A stretch of 37,640 nt of DNA from a virus, in IMG/VR virus record IMGVR_UViG_3300035698_011674, positions 1 to 37,640 of that record. One strand, 5' to 3'. Positions 7,396 through 13,485 of the stretch are shown here, one piece after another. Every line of letters starts with the position of its first letter. Positions within the stretch are counted from its first letter, which is position 1. A program made the position numbers and the translations under genes. A model generated the notes under the pieces. The model had not been told where the DNA came from. It ran no database searches and was given only the letters and a program-made list of their open reading frames with translations.

Positions 7396-8087
7396 GGGTG
7401 TCGTCGAGTTTCGTTGAGTCGAGTGCTGGCAAGGTGGCGTTTTGTGAAGGCTTGGTGGCGTTAAGTAGAGTAGCGTTAAGGCAATGTAAAGTGAAGTACA
7501 GCAGAGGCAAGGTGCGGTAATGTCGCGTAGCGTTAAGGGTAGCGTAAGGTTCAGTGAAGTACAGTAAAGGCAATGTGCGGTAAGGTAGCGTGCTGTGCTG
7601 GCGAGGTCTGGTCAAGTAGCGTTGGGGCAGCGTAAGGTGGTGTGCAGGCAAGGTGTTGCAAGGTAAGGGTGCGGTGTCGTGGCGTGGTGTATAGGCAGCG
7701 TATCGTGCCGTTCAGTAACGTCAGGGCGGGGTATTGCATAGATGGGCAATGTCCAGTGGTGTGAGGGTAATGTGTCGCACGGTGTTACATTGTGAAGGCT
7801 TGGTGGCGTGCAGTCTGGTAAGGTATAGGTACGGTAGAGTCTCGTAAAGTTCAGTAAGGTCTTGGTGACGTGGAGTTCGGTTCGGTGGGGCTGGGTGCTG
7901 GCGAAGGTATTGTATTGCAAAGTTAAGTGAAGGTGTGGTCAAGTAGCGTATAGTAAAGTGAGGGTATGGCAATGTCAAGTATTGTGCTGTACTGTGTTGG
8001 CGAGGTGGAGTGCAGTCTTGTTGTGTGGCGTTAAGGCAGGGCGTGGTAACGTATTGTGATGTGAAGGCAGTGAGTTGAGACAAGGTT
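7396..8087 (+). repeat. Degenerate pentameric (NNNGT) tandem array, about 690 bp
   Basis: The whole gap between two genes is filled by units of mostly 5 nt, sometimes 6, ending in GT or GG. Clear in-phase runs are 7541-7565 (agcgt aaggt tcagt gaagt acagt) and 7831-7860 (acggt agagt ctcgt aaagt tcagt aaggt). The + strand is G/T/A-rich and C-poor, with stops in all + frames, so it is not coding on +. Longer repeats are nested in it: a 20-nt exact repeat (7442-7461 and 7790-7809), a roughly 30-nt near-repeat (7492-7521 and 7555-7584), and several copies of GTGCTGGCRAGGT. It begins right after the stop at 7395 and ends before the AGGAG of the gene at 8105. Function is unknown; see findings. Confidence 0.85.
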
Positions 8088-8104
8088 TTTTTTAGGAGAA
8101 CGAG

Positions 8105-8362
8105 ATGGCAATTGATAAGTATGATTACAGGCATAAGGTTTGTCCCTATTGTAAAAGCAAGAATCTTAAGCGTGTTGTGATGGTTCCATTGGCTGAAAAT
8201 GAGTGGCGTACAGATGAGCGTCCTTTTGAAATGACAGGTTATGTTTGTCGTAACTGCAAAAAGTATTCAGCGATAAATAATACGAAACTTATCTTCGATA
8301 GAGGGCAGATGCGGCGTGATATGAACCGATTGAAAAAATTACTGGAAAATAAAAATTTATAG
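8105..8362 (+). CDS. Zinc-ribbon protein, 85 aa
   Basis: Two C-x2-C knuckles are visible, KVCPYCKSK (residues about 13-16) and YVCRNCKKY (about 48-51), spaced as in small zinc ribbons. The C-terminus is basic and helical (RRDMNRLKKLLENK). ATG 8105 follows TTAGGAGAACGAG. Such small proteins often bind nucleic acids or act in transcription. It sits between the array and csrA. Confidence 0.7.
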   Translation: MAIDKYDYRHKVCPYCKSKNLKRVVMVPLAENEWRTDERPFEMTGYVCRNCKKYSAINNTKLIFDRGQMRRDMNRLKKLLENKNL

Positions 8363-8363
8363 T

Positions 8364-8392
8364 TTGACACCTGTTTTTAAAAATGGTTTATT
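8364..8392 (+). promoter_or_regulatory. Candidate promoter upstream of csrA
   Basis: TTGACA (8364-8369), a 17-nt spacer and TTTATT (8387-8392, 4 of 6 matches to TATAAT). It would give a transcript with a leader of about 35 nt before the csrA start. The perfect -35 is the main support; the -10 is weak, so this is tentative. Confidence 0.4.
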
Positions 8393-8432
8393 AAGATTGA
8401 CAAATCAAAGAACCTTTTGTAAGGGAGTGCAA

Positions 8433-8618
8433 ATGCTTGTAATACAAAGGATTGAGGGCGAAGGTTTTTCTGTAGGCAATTCTGTTAAAATCCACATTGT
8501 AAAGGTTCGGGGTGATAAAGTAAAAATCGGCATAGAAGCTCCGAGAGATATGGAAGTGTTGAGGGATGATGCTATTGTTAGGATTCCACAGCCGTCGAAA
8601 AACAGTGAGGTTTATTGA
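8433..8618 (+). CDS. csrA: CsrA/RsmA-family RNA-binding regulator, 61 aa
   Basis: The product starts MLVIQRIEGEGFSVGNSVKI and continues with VKIGIEAPRDMEVLRDDAI, matching CsrA along its full length: beta-1 MLxIxR, the GEGFSVG turn, GIEAP, and the RNA-contact segment V-L-R-D-D (canonical V-H-R-E-E), with the key arginine at about position 44 retained. CsrA dimers bind ANGGA motifs near ribosome sites and repress or stabilise mRNAs. ATG 8433 follows AAGGGAGTGC; the frame is open upstream to 8364 but homology begins at 8433. The stop overlaps the DUF1064 gene. The target could be host carbon or virulence control, or phage mRNAs whose ribosome sites contain AAGGA. Confidence 0.9.
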   Translation: MLVIQRIEGEGFSVGNSVKIHIVKVRGDKVKIGIEAPRDMEVLRDDAIVRIPQPSKNSEVY

Positions 8619-9100
8619 TGCCTGTTCATTGGGACTATAATAATCAGCCCGTCAAGGTGGTAATTGAAGGCAAAAATATTACCTTCCGCAGCAAGTTTGA
8701 GTATCGGTACGCACAGTACCTTGAGTTGCTAAAAAATTCTGGTGAGATTATTTGTTGGGATTTTGAGGGTTTGCTGGGGAAATGTCCTCAGCCTAAATTT
8801 ATTTTTCACGGTGTTGAGACTGCTCCCGTGCAATACTTGCCTGACTTTTGGGTGTTATATAAAAATCAAACAGAAGAATACCATGAAACGAAGGGCAGAT
8901 TATTAAAATACGACCTCACAAAATACAAAAGAATGAAAGAGCAGTACGAAAACGTGAAGCTTGTTGTTATTTTTATGGGCAAGCCGAAGATTAGCGTAAT
9001 CAAAAAAGGGAAGCTGGAAAGGTGTACTGAGAGGGTTATTTGGAACGCAGGGAGTGAGATATTCAAAAGTGCCGTAAGAGGTTTACTTGATTGGAGTTAG
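8618..9100 (+). CDS. DUF1064-type phage endonuclease (PD-(D/E)XK), 160 aa
   Basis: The motif pattern is that of DUF1064: FRSKFEYRYAQYLELL (E28), a YLPDFWVLY strand with D76, then HETKG (E90-x-K92), together forming an E...D...ExK restriction-like nuclease core. Members are thought to act as Holliday-junction or recombination nucleases in phages. ATG 8618 overlaps the csrA stop (TGATG), so it is co-expressed with csrA. It lies within the replication/recombination block. Confidence 0.75.
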   Translation: MPVHWDYNNQPVKVVIEGKNITFRSKFEYRYAQYLELLKNSGEIICWDFEGLLGKCPQPKFIFHGVETAPVQYLPDFWVLYKNQTEEYHETKGRLLKYDLTKYKRMKEQYENVKLVVIFMGKPKISVIKKGKLERCTERVIWNAGSEIFKSAVRGLLDWS

Positions 9101-9105
9101 GAAGA

Positions 9106-9834
9106 ATGGCAACCAAAAAGGACAGTTGGAATCCGTTAAGAAAAAGCTACTATAACAGCGATAAGATAAACAACGTAAGTATTGGGGCAGAAACACTTTA
9201 CACCAGACTGATTGCTCAGAGTGACGACAATGGTAATTATGAGGGCGACCCGTTCCTGATTATGTGTGGATTGTTTGCAAAAAGGGCAAAGAAAAAAGAG
9301 GTATCCGTAACGCTTACGTTACGTTGGCGTACCGAACTCGAAACGAATGCGTTAATAACCCTGTACGGACACAGGGGGAACATCTATTTACACCTAAACG
9401 GGTGCAAAAAGCATTTGCGGAGAGACGTGAAACAAGAGGTGAAAGTTCCAGATATAACGCAAGGTGCTATTATTACACAATTTAACGAAAACGTAACGGG
9501 TACGGTACGTAAATGTAACGAATCCGTCCCTACAGATACAGATACAGATACAGATACAGATACAGAGTGTAAGGGCAAAAGAAAAATATTCAAGCCACCC
9601 ACGCTACAGGATGTTATTGATTACAGAAATAGTGACCCTGAATTACAGGTTATTAGTGCAGAGAAGTTTTTTAAGACGTATGATGAGTGTGATTGGAAAG
9701 ACAAGAATGGTGACAAGGTACGCAACTGGAGGTTGAAATATAGGACATGGTGTAGTTTTGAGGTTAAGAGAAATGGCGGTGCGGATAGCACTGACGAGGC
9801 AATGAAAAGTTTAATATCGAAAGGAATCCGATAA
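9106..9834 (+). CDS. Replication initiator / DnaD-like organizer protein, 242 aa
   Basis: ATG 9106 follows AGGAAG. The N-terminal domain (residues about 10-105; VSIGAETLYTRLIAQSDDNGNYEG, ITLYGHRGNIYLHLNG) resembles the winged-helix domain of phage replication organizers. A low-complexity linker with alternating T and D (about residues 142-153) follows. The C-terminal segment (PPTLQDVIDY, AEKFFKTYDECDWKDKNG, NWRLKYRTW) is typical of the C-terminal domain of these proteins, which recruits the helicase loader. Next is a loader-like gene. The linker DNA holds repeats, as in lambda O. Confidence 0.7.
   Translation: MATKKDSWNPLRKSYYNSDKINNVSIGAETLYTRLIAQSDDNGNYEGDPFLIMCGLFAKRAKKKEVSVTLTLRWRTELETNALITLYGHRGNIYLHLNGCKKHLRRDVKQEVKVPDITQGAIITQFNENVTGTVRKCNESVPTDTDTDTDTDTECKGKRKIFKPPTLQDVIDYRNSDPELQVISAEKFFKTYDECDWKDKNGDKVRNWRLKYRTWCSFEVKRNGGADSTDEAMKSLISKGIR
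9307..9521 (+). other. Possible origin iterons inside the initiator gene
   Basis: The pentamer TAACG occurs at about 9308, 9456, 9483, 9494 and 9516, with inverted copies (CGTTA) near 9317 and 9350. The last three direct copies cluster with GGTACGGTACG inside the gene for the putative initiator, just upstream of a hexamer repeat. Lambdoid initiators carry their origin iterons inside the gene, in the linker between domains, and this is the same place. Spacing is irregular, so the call is weak. Confidence 0.3.
9532..9567 (+). repeat. Hexanucleotide microsatellite (ACAGAT)5 plus ACAGAG
   Basis: Five perfect ACAGAT units (9532-9561) followed by ACAGAG. The repeat is in frame and encodes alternating Thr-Asp in the linker of the replication protein, so copy-number changes by slippage would alter linker length in steps of two residues without breaking the frame. 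Confidence 0.9.
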
Positions 9835-10292
9835 TGATGTACGCAGAAAAAAGGAAGTTTATTGACGAAGAGCTGAAGCAGTTGTGGCCTCAGTGGAAAT
9901 GGACTGAAGCTTCGCTAAAAGTGTGGTTTGGTATTTTGAATGACTACCCCTATGACGAAGCCTGCACTGCTATCGGTATAATTTACGCAAATGACGAGGT
10001 GAGTTATCAGCGGAGTTTGGTGTCGAGGTTTATTAAAAAGGCCAAGACGTTGTATAAAAAGCCAGCGGTTGCGGCTACTGACGAAACAAAAAAAGAATTG
10101 CCTTTGTACACCATACAGTCAAGAGACAGGGATGAGTTGAGGTATCGGTTTTTTCTTTTTAACCGCAAGGATATGCCGTCTGGGGACAGGATTATGGGGC
10201 AGGCAAATGTTATGCTTAAGCGGGTTACAGAAGCACGTGGAGGTGAGTGGTACGTGGTAAGGGATTATTTGAGCAAGGCAGTGCCGTTTTAG
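9834..10292 (+). CDS. Helicase-loader-like protein (G39P-type), 152 aa
   Basis: The N-terminal half (residues 8-60; LKQLWPQWKWTEASLKVWFGIL, YPYDEACTAIGIIYAN) has the W-P-x-W...W pattern and helical layout of the phage loader/inhibitor G39P family and related replication accessory proteins. A linker (about 75-100) leads to a basic C-terminal region. ATG 9834 overlaps the stop of the initiator gene (TAATG), which fits an initiator-loader pair. No helicase gene is visible in the window, so the loader probably acts on the host helicase. Confidence 0.6.
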   Translation: MMYAEKRKFIDEELKQLWPQWKWTEASLKVWFGILNDYPYDEACTAIGIIYANDEVSYQRSLVSRFIKKAKTLYKKPAVAATDETKKELPLYTIQSRDRDELRYRFFLFNRKDMPSGDRIMGQANVMLKRVTEARGGEWYVVRDYLSKAVPF

Positions 10293-10300
10293 GAGCTGAT

Positions 10301-10480
10301 ATGAAAATACCGTTTATAAATATACATATTTTGCGAGATAGGACGTTACGACGGATTCTCAGGCAGTCAAAGGTTGAGTCGAATAAGTTGATTATGGCTA
10401 TGTTGAAAACGAATCACCAGCAAAAAAAACTCATACGTGCGTACCAGAATGAGCTGGGTACAAAGCGAGGCAGGAAATAA
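10301..10480 (+). CDS. Small basic protein, 59 aa
   Basis: ATG 10301 lies 5-6 nt after TAGGAGC; the upstream in-frame GTG has no such site. The protein is strongly basic and helical (RDRTLRRILRQSKVESNKLIM, then KKLIRAYQNELGTKRGRK). It could bind nucleic acid. It follows the loader gene by 8 nt and is likely in the same operon. Confidence 0.6.
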   Translation: MKIPFINIHILRDRTLRRILRQSKVESNKLIMAMLKTNHQQKKLIRAYQNELGTKRGRK

Positions 10481-10517
10481 AAGTTTAGTCATAAGTAAAC
10501 AAGAAGGAGATAAGGAA

Positions 10518-10964
10518 ATGAAAAAATTAATTTTGACACTTGTGTTAGTTCTGAACATTTCAGTAGGTTTTGGCTTTGACGTTAATTCGCCGCCTGATTG
10601 GGTAGACGTAAACAGCATTGTGCCAGAGTATAGGCTTTACTATTTCCAAGAGCTTTGCGAAGGCAAGACGTTTCAGGCTCAATGGTCTAAAATTGCAACA
10701 AGCCCAGAAGGAGATATGCCAGTGAATATATTTTTTGACAATATCGTTGAGGGCTTGGTAACTGACAGTGATGCGGGATTAATGACTTATACCCCGATAG
10801 AGCCGAGCGTTGTTTACTTGTATATGACAATTAAGCCTGTTGATTTAGATACTTGTGTTAACCCGACTGAGTGGAAGCTGTGTTGTGTTTACAAAACGAA
10901 TCAGTCAGTGATATTGACACCGCCCGAACCTGTCCCTTTTGTGGAAGCATCGGTGTCGAATTGA
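10518..10964 (+). CDS. Secreted protein with signal peptide, 148 aa
   Basis: ATG 10518 is 6-10 nt after AAGAAGGAGATA. The first 20 residues (MKKLILTLVLVLNISVGFGF) form a classical Sec signal peptide: basic n-region, long hydrophobic core, small residue before the likely cut. The mature part is acidic and beta-rich, with four to five cysteines (ELCEGK, DTCVNP, KLCCVY) and proline-rich ends. Its place is the periplasm or cell surface. Exported phage proteins often alter receptors or block superinfection, but nothing here proves that. Confidence 0.65.
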   Translation: MKKLILTLVLVLNISVGFGFDVNSPPDWVDVNSIVPEYRLYYFQELCEGKTFQAQWSKIATSPEGDMPVNIFFDNIVEGLVTDSDAGLMTYTPIEPSVVYLYMTIKPVDLDTCVNPTEWKLCCVYKTNQSVILTPPEPVPFVEASVSN

Positions 10965-11017
10965 TTGTAGCGTGCGTAGTGTTTTTGTTGATGAGTGATT
11001 AATGTGGAGGTTTACGA

Positions 11018-11380
11018 ATGACTAAAGAACCGCTTAGTGTCAGGAAGGTTACAATGAAAAACCTTACTGAAGTCGAGAGGCTGGTCTTGGATTCGTTGAA
11101 AGTTGATATGGCTGGCTGTAGAAACAATGACGAGGTTTTGTGTTTATTGGTGTATGCGAAAATGAGTGGCATGAGTCCTAAGTGGTTTTCGGTAAACCTT
11201 AAAAATCTGGGAGCAAAAAAATACCCTACATTTTCCACGATAATAAGGGTGCGGAGGAAAATTCAAAATGAAAATCCCCGTATGTATTTACCTGATGCTA
11301 AAGTGCTTAGGGCGAGGCATACGGCTGAAGGTGTGTACGAAGAGTATAGTGTTGGAGGCTCAACGCAGAAGTTGAGGTAG
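11018..11380 (+). CDS. Hypothetical regulator-like protein, 120 aa
   Basis: ATG 11018 follows TGGAGGTTTACGA. The layout (LTEVERLVLDSLKVD, CRNNDEVLCLLVYAKM, YPTFSTIIRVRRKIQNENPRMYLPD, ARHTAEGVYEEY) resembles small helical proteins found in many phages near late genes, in which a serine/threonine plus RxRRKIQ segment looks like a recognition helix. A role in late gene control is a guess. It lies between the secreted-protein and lipoprotein genes. Confidence 0.55.
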   Translation: MTKEPLSVRKVTMKNLTEVERLVLDSLKVDMAGCRNNDEVLCLLVYAKMSGMSPKWFSVNLKNLGAKKYPTFSTIIRVRRKIQNENPRMYLPDAKVLRARHTAEGVYEEYSVGGSTQKLR

Positions 11381-11423
11381 TATTTGTTTGAACGGTAGTG
11401 ATATGAAAAAAGGAGACAGTAAA

Positions 11424-12032
11424 ATGAGGAAATGGATTTTAGTTACAGTTGTGACTTTGGTTATGGCTGGTATCCCGATGTGTATCGGGCTGAGTGGTTG
11501 TAATGAACCAGAGAAGGTGCAGGCTTTTGGTAGGCAGGTTAACAGTGAGATTTTACCTGCTGTTGACAGGTATGAGGCGGCGACGGCGGAAATCGTGCAG
11601 ATTTTGGCTGATTACAATGTTGTTGACGCAAATGCTGTTGCTAAGGTGAATAAGGTTTTGGCTGAAATGGATAAGGTCGAAGCTGAGGTGAGTGATGTTT
11701 CTGCGGGAGTGTCGTCTGTTGTTTTGACTGGTGAGGCGGTTGATGATTGGTTGTCAATGGCTAAGACTGCCAATGCTGTATCAGCCCCGTTTAATCCTTA
11801 CGCTGGGGCTATTGCTGGAATCTTGGCGGGTATAGGAGCATTGTTACCGTTCTTTAGGAAAAAGAGTGTCGCAGCGTCAAGGGCTATCACGGCAGTCGGT
11901 GAAATTGTCGCAGGTGTTGAAAGGTTGAAGAGTAGGGATATAGTTTCCAGTGAAGATTTGAATTCAGCTATGAGCCAGAGCCTTGATACAGAAATAATGG
12001 TGACTGATGTTAGGCGTGACTTGACGGTATAA
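11424..12032 (+). CDS. Lipoprotein with second membrane segment, 202 aa
   Basis: The start ATG 11424 follows AAAGGAGACAG. Residues 1-25 are a hydrophobic signal ending in the lipobox LSGC with the modified cysteine at 26. A helical, probably coiled-coil region follows (about 30-95; YEAATAEIVQIL, VAKVNKVLAEMDKVEAEVSDV), then a glycine/alanine-rich membrane helix (about 126-144) and a charged tail with RKK just after it. Lipid anchor plus coiled coil plus membrane helix recalls unimolecular spanins, which fuse the two membranes at lysis, although these usually end in the membrane helix whereas about 58 residues follow here. Other envelope roles are possible. Confidence 0.6.
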   Translation: MRKWILVTVVTLVMAGIPMCIGLSGCNEPEKVQAFGRQVNSEILPAVDRYEAATAEIVQILADYNVVDANAVAKVNKVLAEMDKVEAEVSDVSAGVSSVVLTGEAVDDWLSMAKTANAVSAPFNPYAGAIAGILAGIGALLPFFRKKSVAASRAITAVGEIVAGVERLKSRDIVSSEDLNSAMSQSLDTEIMVTDVRRDLTV

Positions 12033-12045
12033 AAAAGTTAATAAC

Positions 12046-12110
12046 TGGCGGGTTTGGGAACATACTATCACCTGAGCGGTGAAGACGGGACGACGTTTGC
12101 CCGCCATTTT
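12046..12110 (+). ncRNA. Structured RNA element or terminator with nested stems
   Basis: An outer stem TGGCGGG (12046-12052) / CCCGCCA (12100-12106) encloses a perfect 5-bp hairpin TCACC-tgagc-GGTGA (12068-12082) and the conserved-looking GACGGGACGACG. A short TTTT follows the outer stem. The size (about 61 nt) and lack of a T-arm argue against a tRNA. It could be a weak terminator for the lipoprotein operon or a cis-acting RNA for the gene downstream. The gap 12033-12193 also holds a strong ribosome site (ATAGGAGGT, 12154-12162) before a 19-codon frame at 12172-12231. Confidence 0.45.
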
Positions 12111-12193
12111 AAGACTTGGAAAGGATTGACGATTAGTGACAAGGTGGTCGTGATAGGAGGTGGCGGTTGTTATGAAGCGGTTTTTAATATTAG

Positions 12194-12949
12194 ATGGGTT
12201 GGTTGTGTATGATGTTTCTGTTGCTTTGTAATGGTTGGTTTGGTACTGGCAGGCCGTCTACAATGTTTAAAAAACTTATGCTTTCTGGGGAATACAGGAA
12301 CAACCACACCCCCATTTTGATTGATAAATACGGCGACCTCCGTGATGGGCAGCACAGGTGTGGAGGAATACAAATGTCAAATAGAGCACAACGCTGTGAT
12401 GTTGTATTTGGTGTTGACCCTGAAATTTACCAGATTATAGATATAAATCTTCCCAGAACCAATGCGGATGCACTGTATATAAAAGGGGAAAAATACGCCC
12501 ACTCCCTTAGTGCTGTTATAAAACTGTATTGGAAGCATATTAATGGTAAAATGTTTCAAGCAGATAACCCAAACCCAAAACAACAAGACGCAATTCTGGA
12601 CTCTAATCCCTTGCTTAGAGAATCTCATATGAAGGCTATGCAAGCAGAAAAGGTGATACCTCCGTCTATTGGTGGTTTTTTGCATTATATGTTCAGGGTG
12701 AGACATCCAGAAAAAGCAGACGAGTTTTTCTCTAAACTGGCAACGGGGGAAGGGATGTATGCAAATCACCCAATACTTGCCTTGAGGGACAAACTGCTTA
12801 TGGATAAAAATTCTGTTAAAAAATTTCACCGTATATATAAGATTGCTATCACTATTAAGGCTTGGAATAAATTTACAAAAAATGAAAAAGTAAAGATATT
12901 GGTGTGGAGAAGTAGGGACTCACATGAAGCTATGCCCTTAATCAGCTAA
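12194..12949 (+). CDS. ParB-like nuclease-domain protein, 5' end uncertain, up to 251 aa
   Basis: The segment PILIDKYGDLRDGQHRCGGI followed by VVFGVDPEIYQIIDINLPRTNAD matches the ParB/Srx-type fold in phage and mobile-element proteins, where D-G-Q-H-R is the signature. The rest is helical. The N-terminus is doubtful: ATG 12194 has no ribosome site, the first 13 residues are oddly hydrophobic, and the good site at 12154-12162 serves a different frame. ATG 12264 is an alternative start. The gene may be 5'-truncated or frame-disrupted. Codon use is more A-ending than in neighbours, hinting at separate origin. Role may be DNA modification or plasmid-like regulation. Confidence 0.6.
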   Translation: MGWLCMMFLLLCNGWFGTGRPSTMFKKLMLSGEYRNNHTPILIDKYGDLRDGQHRCGGIQMSNRAQRCDVVFGVDPEIYQIIDINLPRTNADALYIKGEKYAHSLSAVIKLYWKHINGKMFQADNPNPKQQDAILDSNPLLRESHMKAMQAEKVIPPSIGGFLHYMFRVRHPEKADEFFSKLATGEGMYANHPILALRDKLLMDKNSVKKFHRIYKIAITIKAWNKFTKNEKVKILVWRSRDSHEAMPLIS

Positions 12950-12973
12950 AAGTATAGCTTTTTTAAAAAACAC

Positions 12974-13002
12974 TTGACATAAGGTGTTGTGTAGTATACA
13001 CT
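12974..13002 (+). promoter_or_regulatory. Promoter C, sigma70-like
   Basis: TTGACA (12974-12979), a 17-nt spacer and TACACT (12997-13002). The perfect inverted repeat GTGTA-gta-TACAC (12989-13001) abuts the -10, as in promoters A and B. TTTTTTAAAAAA lies upstream. It would drive the DUF488 and methyltransferase genes. Confidence 0.6.
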
Positions 13003-13047
13003 TATGATAAATAAACAATATCATTTTATACGGAAAGGTAAAGGATT

Positions 13048-13485
13048 ATGCAAAAAACTTTCTTTCAGCTCAAGGATGGCAAAAGTGTTACAGATTTTAA
13101 AGCACCTACAATTTTCAATATTGGGTATCAGGGGCAAAAGTCAGAAGGGTTAATCGAAAAGCTGAAAATCCACAATATAACCCTTTTGATTGACTTGAGA
13201 AGCAAACCTTACAGTCGGAATCCCGAGTTTAACAGGAAGAGGTTTACAGTAAAATTAGCGGAGGCGGAAATAAAGTATGAATGGCTTGGTGAGACTTTAG
13301 GTGGGATGGGTGTTTCAAGGGAAACTTGGAAACTTGAGTTGGCTGGACTGGCTCAATATGCAAAATCTAACAGTAATGAGAAAATCTGTATTATGTGTAT
13401 GGAGGCAAATATAAACCAGTGCCACAGAAAAGAGTTGTCAGAGATTCTTATGGAGGAACACGAATTACAGTGCTATAATCTGTAA
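13048..13485 (+). CDS. DUF488 family protein, 145 aa
   Basis: The DUF488 signatures are present: IFNIGYQGQKSEGLIEKLK, LLIDLRSKPYSRNPEFN, YEWLGETLGGMG and the C-terminal MCMEANINQCHRKEL (cysteine cluster followed by C-H-R). The family is of unknown or debated function, found in bacteria, archaea and mobile elements. ATG 13048 follows GGAAAGGTAAAGG. The stop touches the next ATG, so it is coupled to the methyltransferase-like gene. Confidence 0.8.
   Translation: MQKTFFQLKDGKSVTDFKAPTIFNIGYQGQKSEGLIEKLKIHNITLLIDLRSKPYSRNPEFNRKRFTVKLAEAEIKYEWLGETLGGMGVSRETWKLELAGLAQYAKSNSNEKICIMCMEANINQCHRKELSEILMEEHELQCYNL

Noticed and set aside
7396-8087. CRISPR array
   Set aside because: Units are about 5 nt and degenerate, with no constant repeat of 23-47 nt separated by unique spacers and no cas genes nearby.
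7376-8134. Four overlapping reverse-strand open frames of 62 to 137 codons in the array
   Set aside because: They exist because the + strand has few TTA, CTA and TCA triplets. The translations are T/L/P/H-rich low-complexity without ribosome sites, and all other genes are on the + strand.
12047-12106. tRNA
   Set aside because: The outer stem looks like an acceptor stem, but the element is only 60 nt, has no T-loop TTC motif, and the inner hairpin loop is 5 nt without a fitting anticodon.
13003-13008. TATGAT as the -10 of promoter C
   Set aside because: The spacer to TTGACA would be 23 nt; TACACT at 17 nt matches the other two promoters.
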